Below, one piece after another: positions 33,000 to 43,037 of a DNA stretch of 64,000 nucleotides. The stretch is taken from the NCBI GenBank assembly GCA_030824575.1, contig JAVBXL010000035.1:1-64000 (forward strand), read 5' to 3'. How positions within the stretch are numbered: the first letter of the stretch is position 1; every line of letters begins with the position of its first letter. Source of the stretch: a bacterium. Lineage in GTDB: Bacteria > Pseudomonadota > Alphaproteobacteria > Sphingomonadales > Sphingomonadaceae. The notes beneath the pieces are model-generated. The model was not told the origin of the DNA, searched no databases, and saw only the letters and a list, made by a program, of their open reading frames with translations. The position numbers and the translations under genes are program-made.

Positions 33000-33536
33000 T
33001 TATTGGCCGCTATGCAGCCAGCTAAGTACTTGATCGCGAAGCTCTTTTGGTGAAGCATCCGTCGTCAGAACCAACGCTGCTTCGTCCAAGGTAGGCCGTT
33101 CCAGCGTCACGAGCTGGCTGTCGAGCAGGCTGGCGGGCATATAATGGCACGGCCGGTTTTGGAGCCGCGTCAAAAGCCGTTCGCGGCTATTGTCCAGCAG
33201 GACGAAGCGCACCGGCGCGCCGATCCCCGCACGCAGCCGATCGCGATAGCTATGCCGCAGAGCGGAGCAGGCCGTGACAACCGAAACAGATGTCTCCATC
33301 GCTGTCGCACTGGCCTGCGCCAACCGGTCGAGCCAGGGCCAGCGATCCTCATCCGTCAGCGGATCGCCGCGGCGCATCTTCTCGACCGCGTCGGGCGCAT
33401 GATAGTCGTCGCCTTCCAGAAACGGGCAGGCGAAAGCATCGGCCAGCAAAGCCCCCAATGTCGATTTGCCACAGCCGCTGACGCCCATCACGATCAGGGC
33501 CAGGGGGGACGGGACAGGGGCGGCAGATGGCGGCAA
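33000..33536 (-). CDS. gntK: Gluconokinase
   Basis: 178 residues if read from TTG 33536, which has CAAGGGACGCAA upstream. The open frame runs 40 codons further but without family-like sequence. The P-loop is GVSGCGKST, then FLEGDDYHAPDAVEKMRRGD, PLTDEDRWPWLDRL and CSALRHSYRDRLR, all standard for thermoresistant gluconokinase. It phosphorylates gluconate to 6-phosphogluconate for the Entner-Doudoroff pathway. Its stop is one base from the GntR stop on the other strand, so the two genes converge tightly. Confidence 0.92.
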   Translation of the reverse strand: MPPSAAPVPSPLALIVMGVSGCGKSTLGALLADAFACPFLEGDDYHAPDAVEKMRRGDPLTDEDRWPWLDRLAQASATAMETSVSVVTACSALRHSYRDRLRAGIGAPVRFVLLDNSRERLLTRLQNRPCHYMPASLLDSQLVTLERPTLDEAALVLTTDASPKELRDQVLSWLHSGQ

Positions 33537-33705
33537 ATTGCGTCCCTTGCAGAACAGGCGATGCCCCGACGGGCATCGCAATGGTGCGTTCCCCTGTACC
33601 AGCCGGGCAAAGGCCCTGAACACTACGACCTTCGTCGCAAGTGCCAAAGCCCCCACCGCCTTCTAGCCATGCAATGCAGCAAGATAACAGGAGGGAAGGT
33701 CGGCT

Positions 33706-36700
33706 ATGATCGGACGCAGCATGATGGCGGCTTTGTTGGCGGCGACCATTTTGGCAACGCCGGCCTGGGCGGCGACGGTTTCGGTCTTCCCGGTTGCACC
33801 TGAAGAACCTACCGCCATAACGGTACAGGCCAAGGGCGATGGGCGCTCGGACGATAGCGCCGCGATCCAGCAGGCGCTGGACCAGGCGCGCGACAAGACC
33901 GGCCATGGCATCGTCTTCCTGCCGTCGGGCAGCTATCGCATCAGCCGGACGCTGGTCGTGCCTGCGGGCGTGCGCATCTATGGCGTCGGGCCGACACGTC
34001 CGGTGATCCTGCTGAGCGCCAATACGCCGGGCTTCCAGAAGGGCGTGTCCACCATGATCGTCTTTGGCGGCGGCGATCAATATCAGGTGGGCAAGGTGCC
34101 GGTCCCGGTGGCGACGGTCGTGCCCCGCGACAAGGTGGTGCGCGACGCCAATTCCGGCACCTTCTATTCGTCGATGAGCAATGTCGATATCGAGATAGCG
34201 CCAGGCAATCCGGCGGCGGCGGGCGTGCGCTTCCGCATGGCGCAACATGCCTTCCTCAGCCATATGGAATTTCGCCTGGGCACAGCCTTCGCCGGGGTCT
34301 ATCAGGCCGGCAACGTCATGGAGAATGTCCATTTCCAGGGCGGTCGCTATGGCATCGTCACCGAAAAGACATCGCCCGCCTGGCAGTTCACCCTGCTCGA
34401 TTCCAGCTTTGATGGACAGAGCCAGGCGGCGATCCGTGAGCATGAGGTTGACCTGACCCTGGTCAATGTCGCGATCCGCAATACGCCGGTCGGGATAGAG
34501 ATCGACCGCGGTTACAGCGACAGCCTGTGGGGCAAGGATGTCCGCTTCGAAAATGTGTCGAAGGCGGGCGTTATCATCTCGAACGAGAAGAATGTCTTCA
34601 CCCAGATCGGCTTCGACAATGCGCTGGCCGTGAACAGCCCGGTCTTCGCCCGCTTCCGCGACAGCGGCAGGACGATCGATGGCAAGGGCAAGGCCTATAA
34701 GGTCGCGTCCTTCTCCCATGGCCTCGCCATCCCCGACCTCGGCCATACCGGCGACTATAAAACCGACGCGGACATCCAGCCGCTGTCCGCCATGCCCGCC
34801 CGCCGTGCGCCCGCCATCCGCGACCTGCCCGCCATGACCGACTGGGTCAATGTCCGATCGCTGGGCATCATGGGCGACGGCAAAGCGGACGACACCGCCG
34901 CGATCCAGAAAGCGATCGACGGCCACCGCATCCTCTATTTCCCCGTCGGCTTCTACAAGGTGACGAACCGGCTGACGCTGCGCCCCGACAGCATCCTGAT
35001 CGGCCTGCACCCCGCCATCACCCAGCTTTACATTCCCGACGACAACCCCGCCCATGCTGGCCTCGGACCAGTGCTGCCGATTCTGGAAAGCCCCAAGGGC
35101 GGCGACAATATCCTGTCGGGCCTTGGCCTCTTCACCGGCCGGATCAATCCGCGCGCGTCCGCGCTGCTGTGGCGGTCGGGCGAAACGAGCCTGGTCGAGG
35201 ACGTCAAGATCATGGGCGGCGGCGGCACGCCCACGGCGGATGGCAAGATGCTGGGTGCTTTACGGGTCAACACCGGCGATCCTGTCACCGACGGGCGCCT
35301 GGATGCGCAATATCCCAGCATCTGGGTGACGGACGGCGGCGGCGGCACCTTCGCCAACGTCTGGAGTCCCAACAGCTTCGCGCAATCGGGCCTGCACGTC
35401 ACCAACACCAGTACACCCGGCCATGTCTATGAAATGTCCGTCGAACATCATGCCCGCAATGAAATTGTCCTCGACAATGTCCAGAATTGGGAGTTCCTGG
35501 CCCCCCAGACGGAACAGGAGGTCGATGACGGTCCCGACGCCATCTCGCTCGACATCCGCAATTCGAAAAATCTGCTGTTCGCCAACTATCACGGCTATCG
35601 CGTGACCCGCACCTACGCGCCGGAAAAGAGCGCGGTCAAGCTAACCAACTCCAGCGACATCCGCTTCCGCAATGTCCACATCAACGCCGAAAGCGGCTTT
35701 GCCACCTGCGACGATGAAGGCTGCGGCACCTTCCTGCGCGCCAGTAAATATCCGTTCGATAATGCGATCGAGGATGTGACCGGCAAGCGCTTCGTGCGGG
35801 AACGCGAGTTCGCCAGCCTGGACATCGGGGCGGCGGATCGCGCCATCCCGCCCGTCTCGCCCAGCAGCACGCCGGTCGAAAAGCTGGAAGACGGCTTCTG
35901 GTCGATCTCCGGCGCGGCCGTCGATGCACAGGGCGCGCTCTATTTCATCGACCGGCGATTCCAGCGCATCCATCGCTGGAGCGAGGCCAAGGGGCTGGAA
36001 ATAGTGCGCGACCAGGCGCTTGATCCGGTCAATCTGGCGATCGATGGATCGGGGCATCTGCTGGTGCTGTCTTCGCTGGGGCCGAAGGCGGGGGTCTATT
36101 CGATCGACCCAAACAGCGCGCCAGACAAGATGACCCTGATCCAGCCGACGCCGGTGCGGGCGAAGGGCGCGGCCAGGACGCTGCTGCCGGTCAACTGGTG
36201 GAACAATGGCGAGTTCAGGGACCAGCTCGACCCCCAAACCTATGCGTTCACGACGTTGGCGGAGATGTTCGCGCGCGACGCCGGTACGCCGAAGGCGCGC
36301 GAATATGTCTCCCCCGACGGCAGCCTGTCGCTGCCCGCCTTCCGCGTCTGGCAGCAGGGACCGATCGATCATGTCGGCTGGCGCTGGTCGGACAGCCTGA
36401 ACGCCAATGGCTTGGTCGGCGGCAAGCCGGGCGATCGTCTCTTCGTCACCAACGGGTCGGAAAATATCACCTATAGCGGCACGGTCGGCGCGGGCGGCAC
36501 GCTGACGAACCTCAAGCCCTTTACCAACCGGGGTGGCGAAAGCGTCGCGGTGGACGGGCAGGGGCGCGTCTTTGTCGCGAACGGCCAAATCTTCGTCTAT
36601 GGCGCGGATGGCCGGGAAACGGGCAAGATCGACGTGCCCGACCGGCCCTTGCAGATCCTGTTCGGGGGTGCGGACAAGCGAACGCTTTTCATCCTGACGC

Positions 36701-36729
36701 ATCACGCTTTGTACGCCGCCAGGCCCTGA
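33706..36729 (+). CDS. Secreted GH55-like double beta-helix glycan enzyme with propeller
   Basis: 1007 residues with a signal peptide (MMAALLAATILATPAWAA). Two pectate-lyase-3-type beta-helix domains follow: the first opens with GDGRSDDSAAIQQALDQA (about residue 44), the second with GDGKADDTAAIQKAIDG (about residue 390). This tandem layout is that of GH55 beta-1,3-glucanases, though GH28-related proteins share the fold. From about residue 715 a propeller resembling SMP-30/NHL repeats follows (DAQGALYFIDRRFQRIHRW, LAIDGSGHLLVLSS, VAVDGQGRVFVANG). It is the first gene of a block with a TonB receptor and a paralogue at 39915-42959. AGGAGGGAAGG lies upstream. The substrate is inferred only. Confidence 0.78.
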   Translation: MIGRSMMAALLAATILATPAWAATVSVFPVAPEEPTAITVQAKGDGRSDDSAAIQQALDQARDKTGHGIVFLPSGSYRISRTLVVPAGVRIYGVGPTRPVILLSANTPGFQKGVSTMIVFGGGDQYQVGKVPVPVATVVPRDKVVRDANSGTFYSSMSNVDIEIAPGNPAAAGVRFRMAQHAFLSHMEFRLGTAFAGVYQAGNVMENVHFQGGRYGIVTEKTSPAWQFTLLDSSFDGQSQAAIREHEVDLTLVNVAIRNTPVGIEIDRGYSDSLWGKDVRFENVSKAGVIISNEKNVFTQIGFDNALAVNSPVFARFRDSGRTIDGKGKAYKVASFSHGLAIPDLGHTGDYKTDADIQPLSAMPARRAPAIRDLPAMTDWVNVRSLGIMGDGKADDTAAIQKAIDGHRILYFPVGFYKVTNRLTLRPDSILIGLHPAITQLYIPDDNPAHAGLGPVLPILESPKGGDNILSGLGLFTGRINPRASALLWRSGETSLVEDVKIMGGGGTPTADGKMLGALRVNTGDPVTDGRLDAQYPSIWVTDGGGGTFANVWSPNSFAQSGLHVTNTSTPGHVYEMSVEHHARNEIVLDNVQNWEFLAPQTEQEVDDGPDAISLDIRNSKNLLFANYHGYRVTRTYAPEKSAVKLTNSSDIRFRNVHINAESGFATCDDEGCGTFLRASKYPFDNAIEDVTGKRFVREREFASLDIGAADRAIPPVSPSSTPVEKLEDGFWSISGAAVDAQGALYFIDRRFQRIHRWSEAKGLEIVRDQALDPVNLAIDGSGHLLVLSSLGPKAGVYSIDPNSAPDKMTLIQPTPVRAKGAARTLLPVNWWNNGEFRDQLDPQTYAFTTLAEMFARDAGTPKAREYVSPDGSLSLPAFRVWQQGPIDHVGWRWSDSLNANGLVGGKPGDRLFVTNGSENITYSGTVGAGGTLTNLKPFTNRGGESVAVDGQGRVFVANGQIFVYGADGRETGKIDVPDRPLQILFGGADKRTLFILTHHALYAARP

Positions 36730-36865
36730 AAACCCGCCTGCCGACCGCATCTACGACCTATGTCTTAAGTGCGACGGACGCAGGCACCGACTAACTTAAA
36801 AACAACAGCCCATCATGCGGCGTGGCGGCTCTGGGAGGGGTCGCCGATATAAAAGGGGAAGATGA

Positions 36866-39838
36866 ATGAAAGCGACGATCGCAATCCATCGGCACATGGC
36901 CGGCGTCAGCCTGGCCGCGATGGCTGCCTTTGGACTGACGGCCCCCGCCCTTGCGCAGGCTGCACCGGCACAGCCGCAGGCCGTCGCGCCGCAGGTGCAG
37001 ACCGATGACGCCGGCGCGCCGCGTAGCGCCGACATCATCGTCACCGGGTCACGCATCACCACCAGCGGTTTCAATGCCCCCACTCCGACCACGGTGATCG
37101 GCGAGGAGCAGATCGCCAATAATGCGCAGCCCAATATCTTCACAACCATCGCGCAGCTGCCCTCGCTTCAGGGATCGACCGGCGCATCCACCGGCACGTT
37201 CAGCACGTCGAGCGGCCAGCAAGGGCTCAGCTCCTTCTCGCTGCGCGGCCTGGGCGCGATCCGCACCCTCACTTTGCTCGACGGCCAGCGCGTCGTCGGT
37301 GCCAATGTCACCGGCGTGCCCGACATCAGCATGTTCCCGCAATTGCTGGTCAAGCGCGTTGATGTGGTGACCGGCGGCGCGTCGGCATCCTATGGCTCCG
37401 ACGCGGTCGGCGGCGTCGTCAATTTCATCACGGACACCCATTTCGAAGGGTTCAAGGGCAATATCCTGGGCAGCATCACCAAATATGGCGATGATGAAAC
37501 CGCGCTGGTGCAGGCGGCCTATGGCAAGGCGTTCATGGACGATCGCCTGCATGTCGTGTTGAGCGGCGAATTTGACCATGAGGGCGGCGTTGGCGCAGGG
37601 GATTTCGGCACGGACCTGGCCGGTAGCCGCAACTGGTATCGCGCCACCACGCTCATGAATACCGGCGTGACCAACAACGGCCTGCCCCAGTTCAATTATC
37701 GCGACTTTGCGCAGCCCTATCAATATGCCCGTTACGGCTTGATCAACAACGGCCCGCTTCAGGGCATCGCTTTCGACCAGAATGGCACGCCTTATAATTT
37801 CAACTATGGATCGGGTGGCCAGCCGACCGGCACCGGCGCGGTCACCAATTGCTATCGCGGCAACAGCTTCTGCGAAGGCGGCGATTTGTCGGGCGCGCCG
37901 GGTTCGGGTGCCTCGCTCAAGTCGGCATTGGAACGCATCAACGGCTATGGTCGGATCGGCTACGAATTTGCCGACAACAGTGAAGCCTATGTCACTGTCA
38001 ACATCGCGCAGGTGAAGACCAGCAACCAGCCCAGTCCCGGCTATAACCGGTCCAGCCTGACCGTTCAGTGCGCCAACCCTTACCTGCCCCAATCGGTTCG
38101 CGACCAATGCGCCGTGGCGGGCATCACCCAGTTCGGTTTCGGGTCGAGCAACGCATCCTTCCCCGATCCCAAGGTCGAGACGGACCGGCGGCAATATCGC
38201 TTCGTCGGCGGGCTGAAGGGTAAGTTCGGTCTGGGCGGCACCGACTGGAACTATGACGCCTATTATGAACATGGCATCACCATTTCCGACATCCGGGTTC
38301 AGGACATCGTCCTCCAGAACCGCTATGTGGCGGCGACCAATGCAATCTCGCTCAACGGCGCGATCGTCTGCGCTGACCCGGCCGCCCGCGCTGCCGGGTG
38401 CCAGCCGATCAATATCTTCGGCGGCGCCAAGCCATCTTCGGCTGCGCTCGCCTATGTGGCACCGCATGAAAACGGCCCGTTCCAGCATACCAAGCTGACG
38501 CAGGACGTCGCCAGCGTCAACGTCTCGGGCAATCCGTTCGAACTATGGGCGGGACCGGTGTCGGTCGCTTTCGGTGGCGAATATCGCCGCGAATTTTACC
38601 GGGTGAACGCCGATCCCTATGGCGCGGGCGTGTCTCCGCTCAGCCCCAACAGCCCCGAATATCCGGCCGACCCGCTGCTCAACTCCACACTGGGCAGCAA
38701 TTGGGCAGCGGGCAATTACAAAAATGGGCGCGGCAAATATGAAGTCTATGAAGGCTATCTCGAAGTCGATCTGCCCCTGTTCAACAGCGACTCGATGGGC
38801 CGTGCGAACCTGAACGCGGCTGGTCGCGGCACCCATTACAGCACGTCGGGCACAGTCTGGACATGGAAGGTCGGCGGCACTTGGGATACGCCGCTCAGCG
38901 GCCTGCGCCTGCGGGCGGTGACGTCGCGCGATGTGCGCGCGCCCAATCTGTCGGAATTGTTCGCGGCACCGACGGTCACGACCCTGCCGAACTTCAACGA
39001 CCCGTTCCGCAACCAGGCGGTGCAGGTATTCCAGAACACGATCGGCAACACCGCCCTCAAGCCCGAAGTGGCCCGGAATACCGAACTGGGCATCGTGCTG
39101 GCGCGCCCGGAATGGATGCCGGGCCTTAGCCTGTCGCTCGATTATTATGACATCAAGCTCAAGGGGGTGGTATCAACCCTCTCCGCAGATCAGATCGTCC
39201 GCTTCTGCTTCGAAGGCAATCAGGCCTTCTGCGGCGGGTTCCAGCTTGATGGCGCGCAGGGCACCAACTTCGTCAACGTCCAGCCGTTCAACCTGGCGTC
39301 TTGGCGCACGAGCGGCTTCGACATAGAGGCCAGCTATCAGTGGCAGCAGCCGCTGGGGCTGCCGGGCAGCTTCACCGTCCGCGCGCTGGCGACCCACATC
39401 CGCAAATTCATCGTCAGTGCGGGCATTGCCGGTGTCGATCCGGTCGATCAGGCGGGGGCCAATACCGGTAACACGCCCGATTGGAAATGGCTGGCCGTGC
39501 AGACCTATGACAGCGGCCGGTTCATTCTGACGGTGCAGGAACGATGGATCAGCGATGGCGTGTTCGGCAACCAATATGTCGTCTGCCAGACGGCCTGCCC
39601 CGTATCGACCGGCAACCATCCCACGATCGACCGCAACAAGATGAAGGGCGCTTTCTACGTGGATGTAGGCGCGACGTTCAAGATCCGCGACAATATCTCG
39701 ATCTATGGAAAAGTGGACAATCTGTTCGACAAGGATCCGGTGGCATCGCCCCAGACCAATACCGGTCTGGACGTCAATCCTGCCTTGTACGACACATTGG
39801 GTCGTATCTATCGGGCAGGTGTCCGCTTCAACTTCTGA
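36866..39838 (+). CDS. TonB-dependent outer-membrane receptor
   Basis: 990 residues. Signal peptide ends at ALAQA. The plug opens DIIVTGSRITTSGFNAPTPT and contains FSLRGLGAIRTLTLLDGQRV and DVVTGGASASYGSDAVGGVV. The barrel ends with IYGKVDNLFDKDP and the C-terminal aromatic RAGVRFNF. It transports a large ligand, probably an oligosaccharide released by the two flanking GH55-like enzymes, across the outer membrane using TonB energy. It is the middle gene of that trio, 136 bases after the first. Four Cys residues in extracellular loops (NCYRGNSFCEGG; VVCQTACP) could form disulfides. Ligand unproven. Confidence 0.92.
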   Translation: MKATIAIHRHMAGVSLAAMAAFGLTAPALAQAAPAQPQAVAPQVQTDDAGAPRSADIIVTGSRITTSGFNAPTPTTVIGEEQIANNAQPNIFTTIAQLPSLQGSTGASTGTFSTSSGQQGLSSFSLRGLGAIRTLTLLDGQRVVGANVTGVPDISMFPQLLVKRVDVVTGGASASYGSDAVGGVVNFITDTHFEGFKGNILGSITKYGDDETALVQAAYGKAFMDDRLHVVLSGEFDHEGGVGAGDFGTDLAGSRNWYRATTLMNTGVTNNGLPQFNYRDFAQPYQYARYGLINNGPLQGIAFDQNGTPYNFNYGSGGQPTGTGAVTNCYRGNSFCEGGDLSGAPGSGASLKSALERINGYGRIGYEFADNSEAYVTVNIAQVKTSNQPSPGYNRSSLTVQCANPYLPQSVRDQCAVAGITQFGFGSSNASFPDPKVETDRRQYRFVGGLKGKFGLGGTDWNYDAYYEHGITISDIRVQDIVLQNRYVAATNAISLNGAIVCADPAARAAGCQPINIFGGAKPSSAALAYVAPHENGPFQHTKLTQDVASVNVSGNPFELWAGPVSVAFGGEYRREFYRVNADPYGAGVSPLSPNSPEYPADPLLNSTLGSNWAAGNYKNGRGKYEVYEGYLEVDLPLFNSDSMGRANLNAAGRGTHYSTSGTVWTWKVGGTWDTPLSGLRLRAVTSRDVRAPNLSELFAAPTVTTLPNFNDPFRNQAVQVFQNTIGNTALKPEVARNTELGIVLARPEWMPGLSLSLDYYDIKLKGVVSTLSADQIVRFCFEGNQAFCGGFQLDGAQGTNFVNVQPFNLASWRTSGFDIEASYQWQQPLGLPGSFTVRALATHIRKFIVSAGIAGVDPVDQAGANTGNTPDWKWLAVQTYDSGRFILTVQERWISDGVFGNQYVVCQTACPVSTGNHPTIDRNKMKGAFYVDVGATFKIRDNISIYGKVDNLFDKDPVASPQTNTGLDVNPALYDTLGRIYRAGVRFNF

Positions 39839-39866
39839 TACTCTTCGTTTCGATCTCCCCAACCTC

Positions 39867-39900
39867 GTCCCGGCCCTGCACGGCCGGGACATCTTCTTTT
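39867..39900 (+). terminator. Terminator after the TonB receptor
   Basis: Stem GTCCCGGCC (39867-39875), six-base loop, stem GGCCGGGAC (39882-39890), then a T-rich ATCTTCTTTT. It sits 28 bases after the receptor stop and just before the second GH55-like gene, so it may lower expression of that gene relative to the receptor. Confidence 0.65.
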
Positions 39901-39914
39901 CTGGAGCCTGCCGG

Positions 39915-42900
39915 ATGTATCGTGGATTGCACGGAGCCTGTCTCACCATCCTGCTGGGCTTGGCGGCGGCGCAACCGGCGTTCGCCTCGCCTTCCGTCTA
40001 TACGACCGCGCCGGACGAACCCCGCGCGGTGACGGTCAAAGGCGTCGGGGACGGTCGCGCCGACGATGGACCAGCGATCCAGCAGGCGATCGACAAGGCG
40101 GCGGACAAGGGCGGCGGCGGTATCGTATTCCTGCCGGCCGGCACCTACCGCATCAGCCGGACGCTCTTCCTATGGCCCGGCGTCCGCATCTTCGGCATCG
40201 GCCAGCAACGGCCCGTCATCCTCTTGGGCATGGATACGCCGGGTTTTCAGCGCGGCGTCGCGCATATGCTGATGTTCACCGGTGCCAAGCGCCAGACCGA
40301 CAAGGACAGCCCACCCGCTGCCTTCCCGCCTGCTGGCAGTGTGCCATTCAACAAGACGATCGCCGACGCCAATCCCGGCACATTCTACACCGCGCTCGGT
40401 AACATCGATTTCCGCATACTGGATGGCAATCCCGCCGCAACCGCGATCCGTTTCCATTCCGCCCAGCATAGCTTCGTCAGCCATGTCGATTTCGACATCG
40501 GGTCGGGTCTGGCGGGCCTCTATCATGTCGCGAACGAAGCGGAAGACCTCCATTTCAAGGGCGGGCGATACGGCATATTGGCGGAAAAACCTTCCCCGGC
40601 ATGGCCTTTCGCGCTTGTCGACGCGACGTTCGAAGGGCAGCGCGACGCCGCTATTCGGGAGCATGAAGCCGGGCTGACGCTGGTCAATGTCGCGTTCCGC
40701 AACGTGCCGGTCGGGATCGAGATCGACCGCGGCTATGGCGACTGGCTCTGGGGTCAGGACGTGCGGTTCGAAAATGTGTCGAAGGCGGCCGTTATCATCT
40801 CGAATGAGAAAAACGTCTATACGCAGATCGGCTTCCAAAATGTCCTGGCGGCCAATACGCCTGTTTTCGCACGCTTTCGGGAAAGCGGCCGGACGGTCGC
40901 GGGCAAGGGTGCGGCCTATAAGGTCGCGTCCTTCACCCACGGCCTCATTTTGCCGGGGCCAAGCCAGATCGGCGAATATAAGACCGATATGCAGGCGGAA
41001 AATATCGCCAGCCTGCCAGCGCCCGCCGCGCCGGCCATTCGCGCCCTGCCAGCCGTTGCGCAATGGGTCAGCGTCCGCACGCTGGGCGCGAAGGGAGACG
41101 ACAGCACGGACGACACCGCCGCCATCCAGAAAGCGATCGATACCCATAAGGTGGTTTATCTGCCAGCCGGCTTCTACCGCGTCAGCGATACGCTGCGCCT
41201 GCGCCCGGACACAGTGCTGCTGGGCCTGCACCCCAGCCTGACGCAGATCGTCCTGCCTGACGGCACGGCGGCGTGGCAGGGTGTCGGCGCGCCCAAGGCG
41301 CTGGTCGAAAGCGCGCAAGGCGGCGATGCGATCGTCGCGGGCCTCGGCCTCAACACCAACGGCGCCAATCCGCGCGCGACCGCCCTGCTGTGGAAGGCCG
41401 GCGCCAATTCCATGGTCAATGACGTGAAATTCCAGGGCGGCCATGGCACCAACCGCTTCGACGGCAGCACGATCAACCCCTATAACAACAACGCCACGGC
41501 CGACCCTGACGCCGCGCGCCGCTGGGCCGGACAATATGCCAGCCTGTGGGTGACGCAGGGCGGCGGCGGCACCTTCGCCAATATCTGGAGCCCCAGCACC
41601 TTCGGCCATCCCGGCATCCTGATTTCTGACACGCAAACGCCCGGCCGTTTGATCCAGGCGTCGGTCGAACATCATGTCCGCAGCGAAATCACGCTCAACC
41701 GGGTCGCCAACTGGGAATTGCTGGCACCCCAGACGGAGGGAGAAGCCGGTGAGAGCGGCGATGCCGTGGCGCTGGAAATCCGCAATTCCCGCAACATTCT
41801 GGTCGCCAATTTCCATGGCTATCGCGTCACGCGCACGCGCGACCCTGCACCTGCTGCCGTTACCCTTTATAATTCGCATGATATCCGTTTCCGCAACGTC
41901 CATGTGAACGGCGAAAGCGGCGTCGGCACCTGCGATGAAAATGGCTGTGCGACCTTCCTGCGCCTCACCAAATTCCCGTTTGAAAACGCGATCCGCGATG
42001 TGACCCACGGTCTGGATGTGCGGGAACGGGAATTTGCCGTACTCGACATTCCCGCCAAACCAAATCCCGTGGCTCCGGCGACCTTCCTGGGCAGCAAGGT
42101 CGAAAAGCTCGCCGACGGCTTTCATTCGGCGGGCGGCGGCGCCGTGGATGCGCAAGGGCGGCTCTATTTCATCGATCGCAAGTTCCAGCGCATCTGGCGC
42201 TGGTCTGACGCGGGCAAGCTGGAGATGGTCCGTGACGCCACGCTCGACCCCGTCAATCTGACGGTCGACCGTTCGGGCAACCTGCTGGTCCTGTCGTCCT
42301 ACGGTCGCAACGGCACGGTGTATAGTATCAAGCCCGACACGCCAGATAGCGACATCGCCATCATTCCGGCGACGCCGACCGCGTCCCATGATGGCGCGGC
42401 CACGGTGCTGCCGGTCAATTGGTGGAATAATGGCGAGTTCAAGGATCAGATCGACCCTGCGACCTATCAGTTCACCACCCTGGCCGAGATGTTTGCCCGC
42501 GACATGGCGCGGCGTAACGCGCGGGAATATGTCTCGCCTGATGGCAGCATTGTCCTGCCGGCCTGGCGCGTTTTTGCGCAAGGACCGGCTGACCATCGCG
42601 GCCTGCGCTTCTCGGACTCGCTCGATAGTTACGGCTTCATCCAGGGGCGGTCAGGCGAGCGCATCTATGTCACCAATGGATCGGAAAACCGGACATATAG
42701 CGGCATCGTCGGCGCAGGAGGCGCGCTCGGCGACCTCAAACTCTTTGCCGAACGCGGCGGTGAGGGGGTGACCACCGACGCGCAGGGGCGCGTCTATGTC
42801 GCCAACGGCCAGGTCTTCGTCTACGACGCCAATGGCCAGGAGATCGGTCGCATCGATGTACCCGACCGCCCCTTGCAAATCCTGTTCGGCGGGCCGGATC

Positions 42901-42959
42901 GGCGCACCCTCTTCATCCTTTCGCATCACAGCGTTCATGCTGTGAAATTGGATATGTAA
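39915..42959 (+). CDS. Secreted GH55-like double beta-helix enzyme, paralogue 2
   Basis: 1014 residues from ATG 39915 (GGAGCCTGCCGG upstream, signal peptide ending PAFAS). The open frame extends further upstream into the receptor gene but is not coding there. Architecture equals the protein at 33706-36729: GDGRADDGPAIQQAIDKA (first helix), GDDSTDDTAAIQKAIDTH (second helix) and a propeller with DAQGRLYFIDRKFQRIWRW. Many blocks are almost identical between the two, such as VRFENVSKA-VIISNEKNV and YKVASF-HGL. Differences concentrate near residues 130-140 and in a 40-residue stretch around 510-550 (a GTNRFDG and Asn-rich insert), suggesting specialisation after duplication. Confidence 0.78.
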   Translation: MYRGLHGACLTILLGLAAAQPAFASPSVYTTAPDEPRAVTVKGVGDGRADDGPAIQQAIDKAADKGGGGIVFLPAGTYRISRTLFLWPGVRIFGIGQQRPVILLGMDTPGFQRGVAHMLMFTGAKRQTDKDSPPAAFPPAGSVPFNKTIADANPGTFYTALGNIDFRILDGNPAATAIRFHSAQHSFVSHVDFDIGSGLAGLYHVANEAEDLHFKGGRYGILAEKPSPAWPFALVDATFEGQRDAAIREHEAGLTLVNVAFRNVPVGIEIDRGYGDWLWGQDVRFENVSKAAVIISNEKNVYTQIGFQNVLAANTPVFARFRESGRTVAGKGAAYKVASFTHGLILPGPSQIGEYKTDMQAENIASLPAPAAPAIRALPAVAQWVSVRTLGAKGDDSTDDTAAIQKAIDTHKVVYLPAGFYRVSDTLRLRPDTVLLGLHPSLTQIVLPDGTAAWQGVGAPKALVESAQGGDAIVAGLGLNTNGANPRATALLWKAGANSMVNDVKFQGGHGTNRFDGSTINPYNNNATADPDAARRWAGQYASLWVTQGGGGTFANIWSPSTFGHPGILISDTQTPGRLIQASVEHHVRSEITLNRVANWELLAPQTEGEAGESGDAVALEIRNSRNILVANFHGYRVTRTRDPAPAAVTLYNSHDIRFRNVHVNGESGVGTCDENGCATFLRLTKFPFENAIRDVTHGLDVREREFAVLDIPAKPNPVAPATFLGSKVEKLADGFHSAGGGAVDAQGRLYFIDRKFQRIWRWSDAGKLEMVRDATLDPVNLTVDRSGNLLVLSSYGRNGTVYSIKPDTPDSDIAIIPATPTASHDGAATVLPVNWWNNGEFKDQIDPATYQFTTLAEMFARDMARRNAREYVSPDGSIVLPAWRVFAQGPADHRGLRFSDSLDSYGFIQGRSGERIYVTNGSENRTYSGIVGAGGALGDLKLFAERGGEGVTTDAQGRVYVANGQVFVYDANGQEIGRIDVPDRPLQILFGGPDRRTLFILSHHSVHAVKLDM

Positions 42960-42986
42960 GCGCCCGCAGTCCCCGATGCCCGTATG

Positions 42987-43033
42987 AAGGCCGCCCCATT
43001 GACGCGCAATCGGCACGTCAATGGGGCGGCCTT
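42987..43033. terminator. Bidirectional terminator hairpin
   Basis: Perfect 18-bp stem: AAGGCCGCCCCATTGACG (42987-43004) and its complement (43016-43033), loop of eleven bases. It fills the space between the convergent GH55-like and esterase genes. No clear T-tract on either side. Confidence 0.7.
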
Positions 43034-43037
43034 ATCG

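Noticed and set aside
33349-35055. 568-codon - strand frame
   Set aside because: Antisense to the GH55-like gene; extends past gluconokinase in the wrong frame.
40170-42596. 808-codon - strand frame
   Set aside because: Longest shadow in the window, antisense to GH55-like paralogue 2; no domain pattern. It reflects the absence of stops in GC-rich antisense frames.
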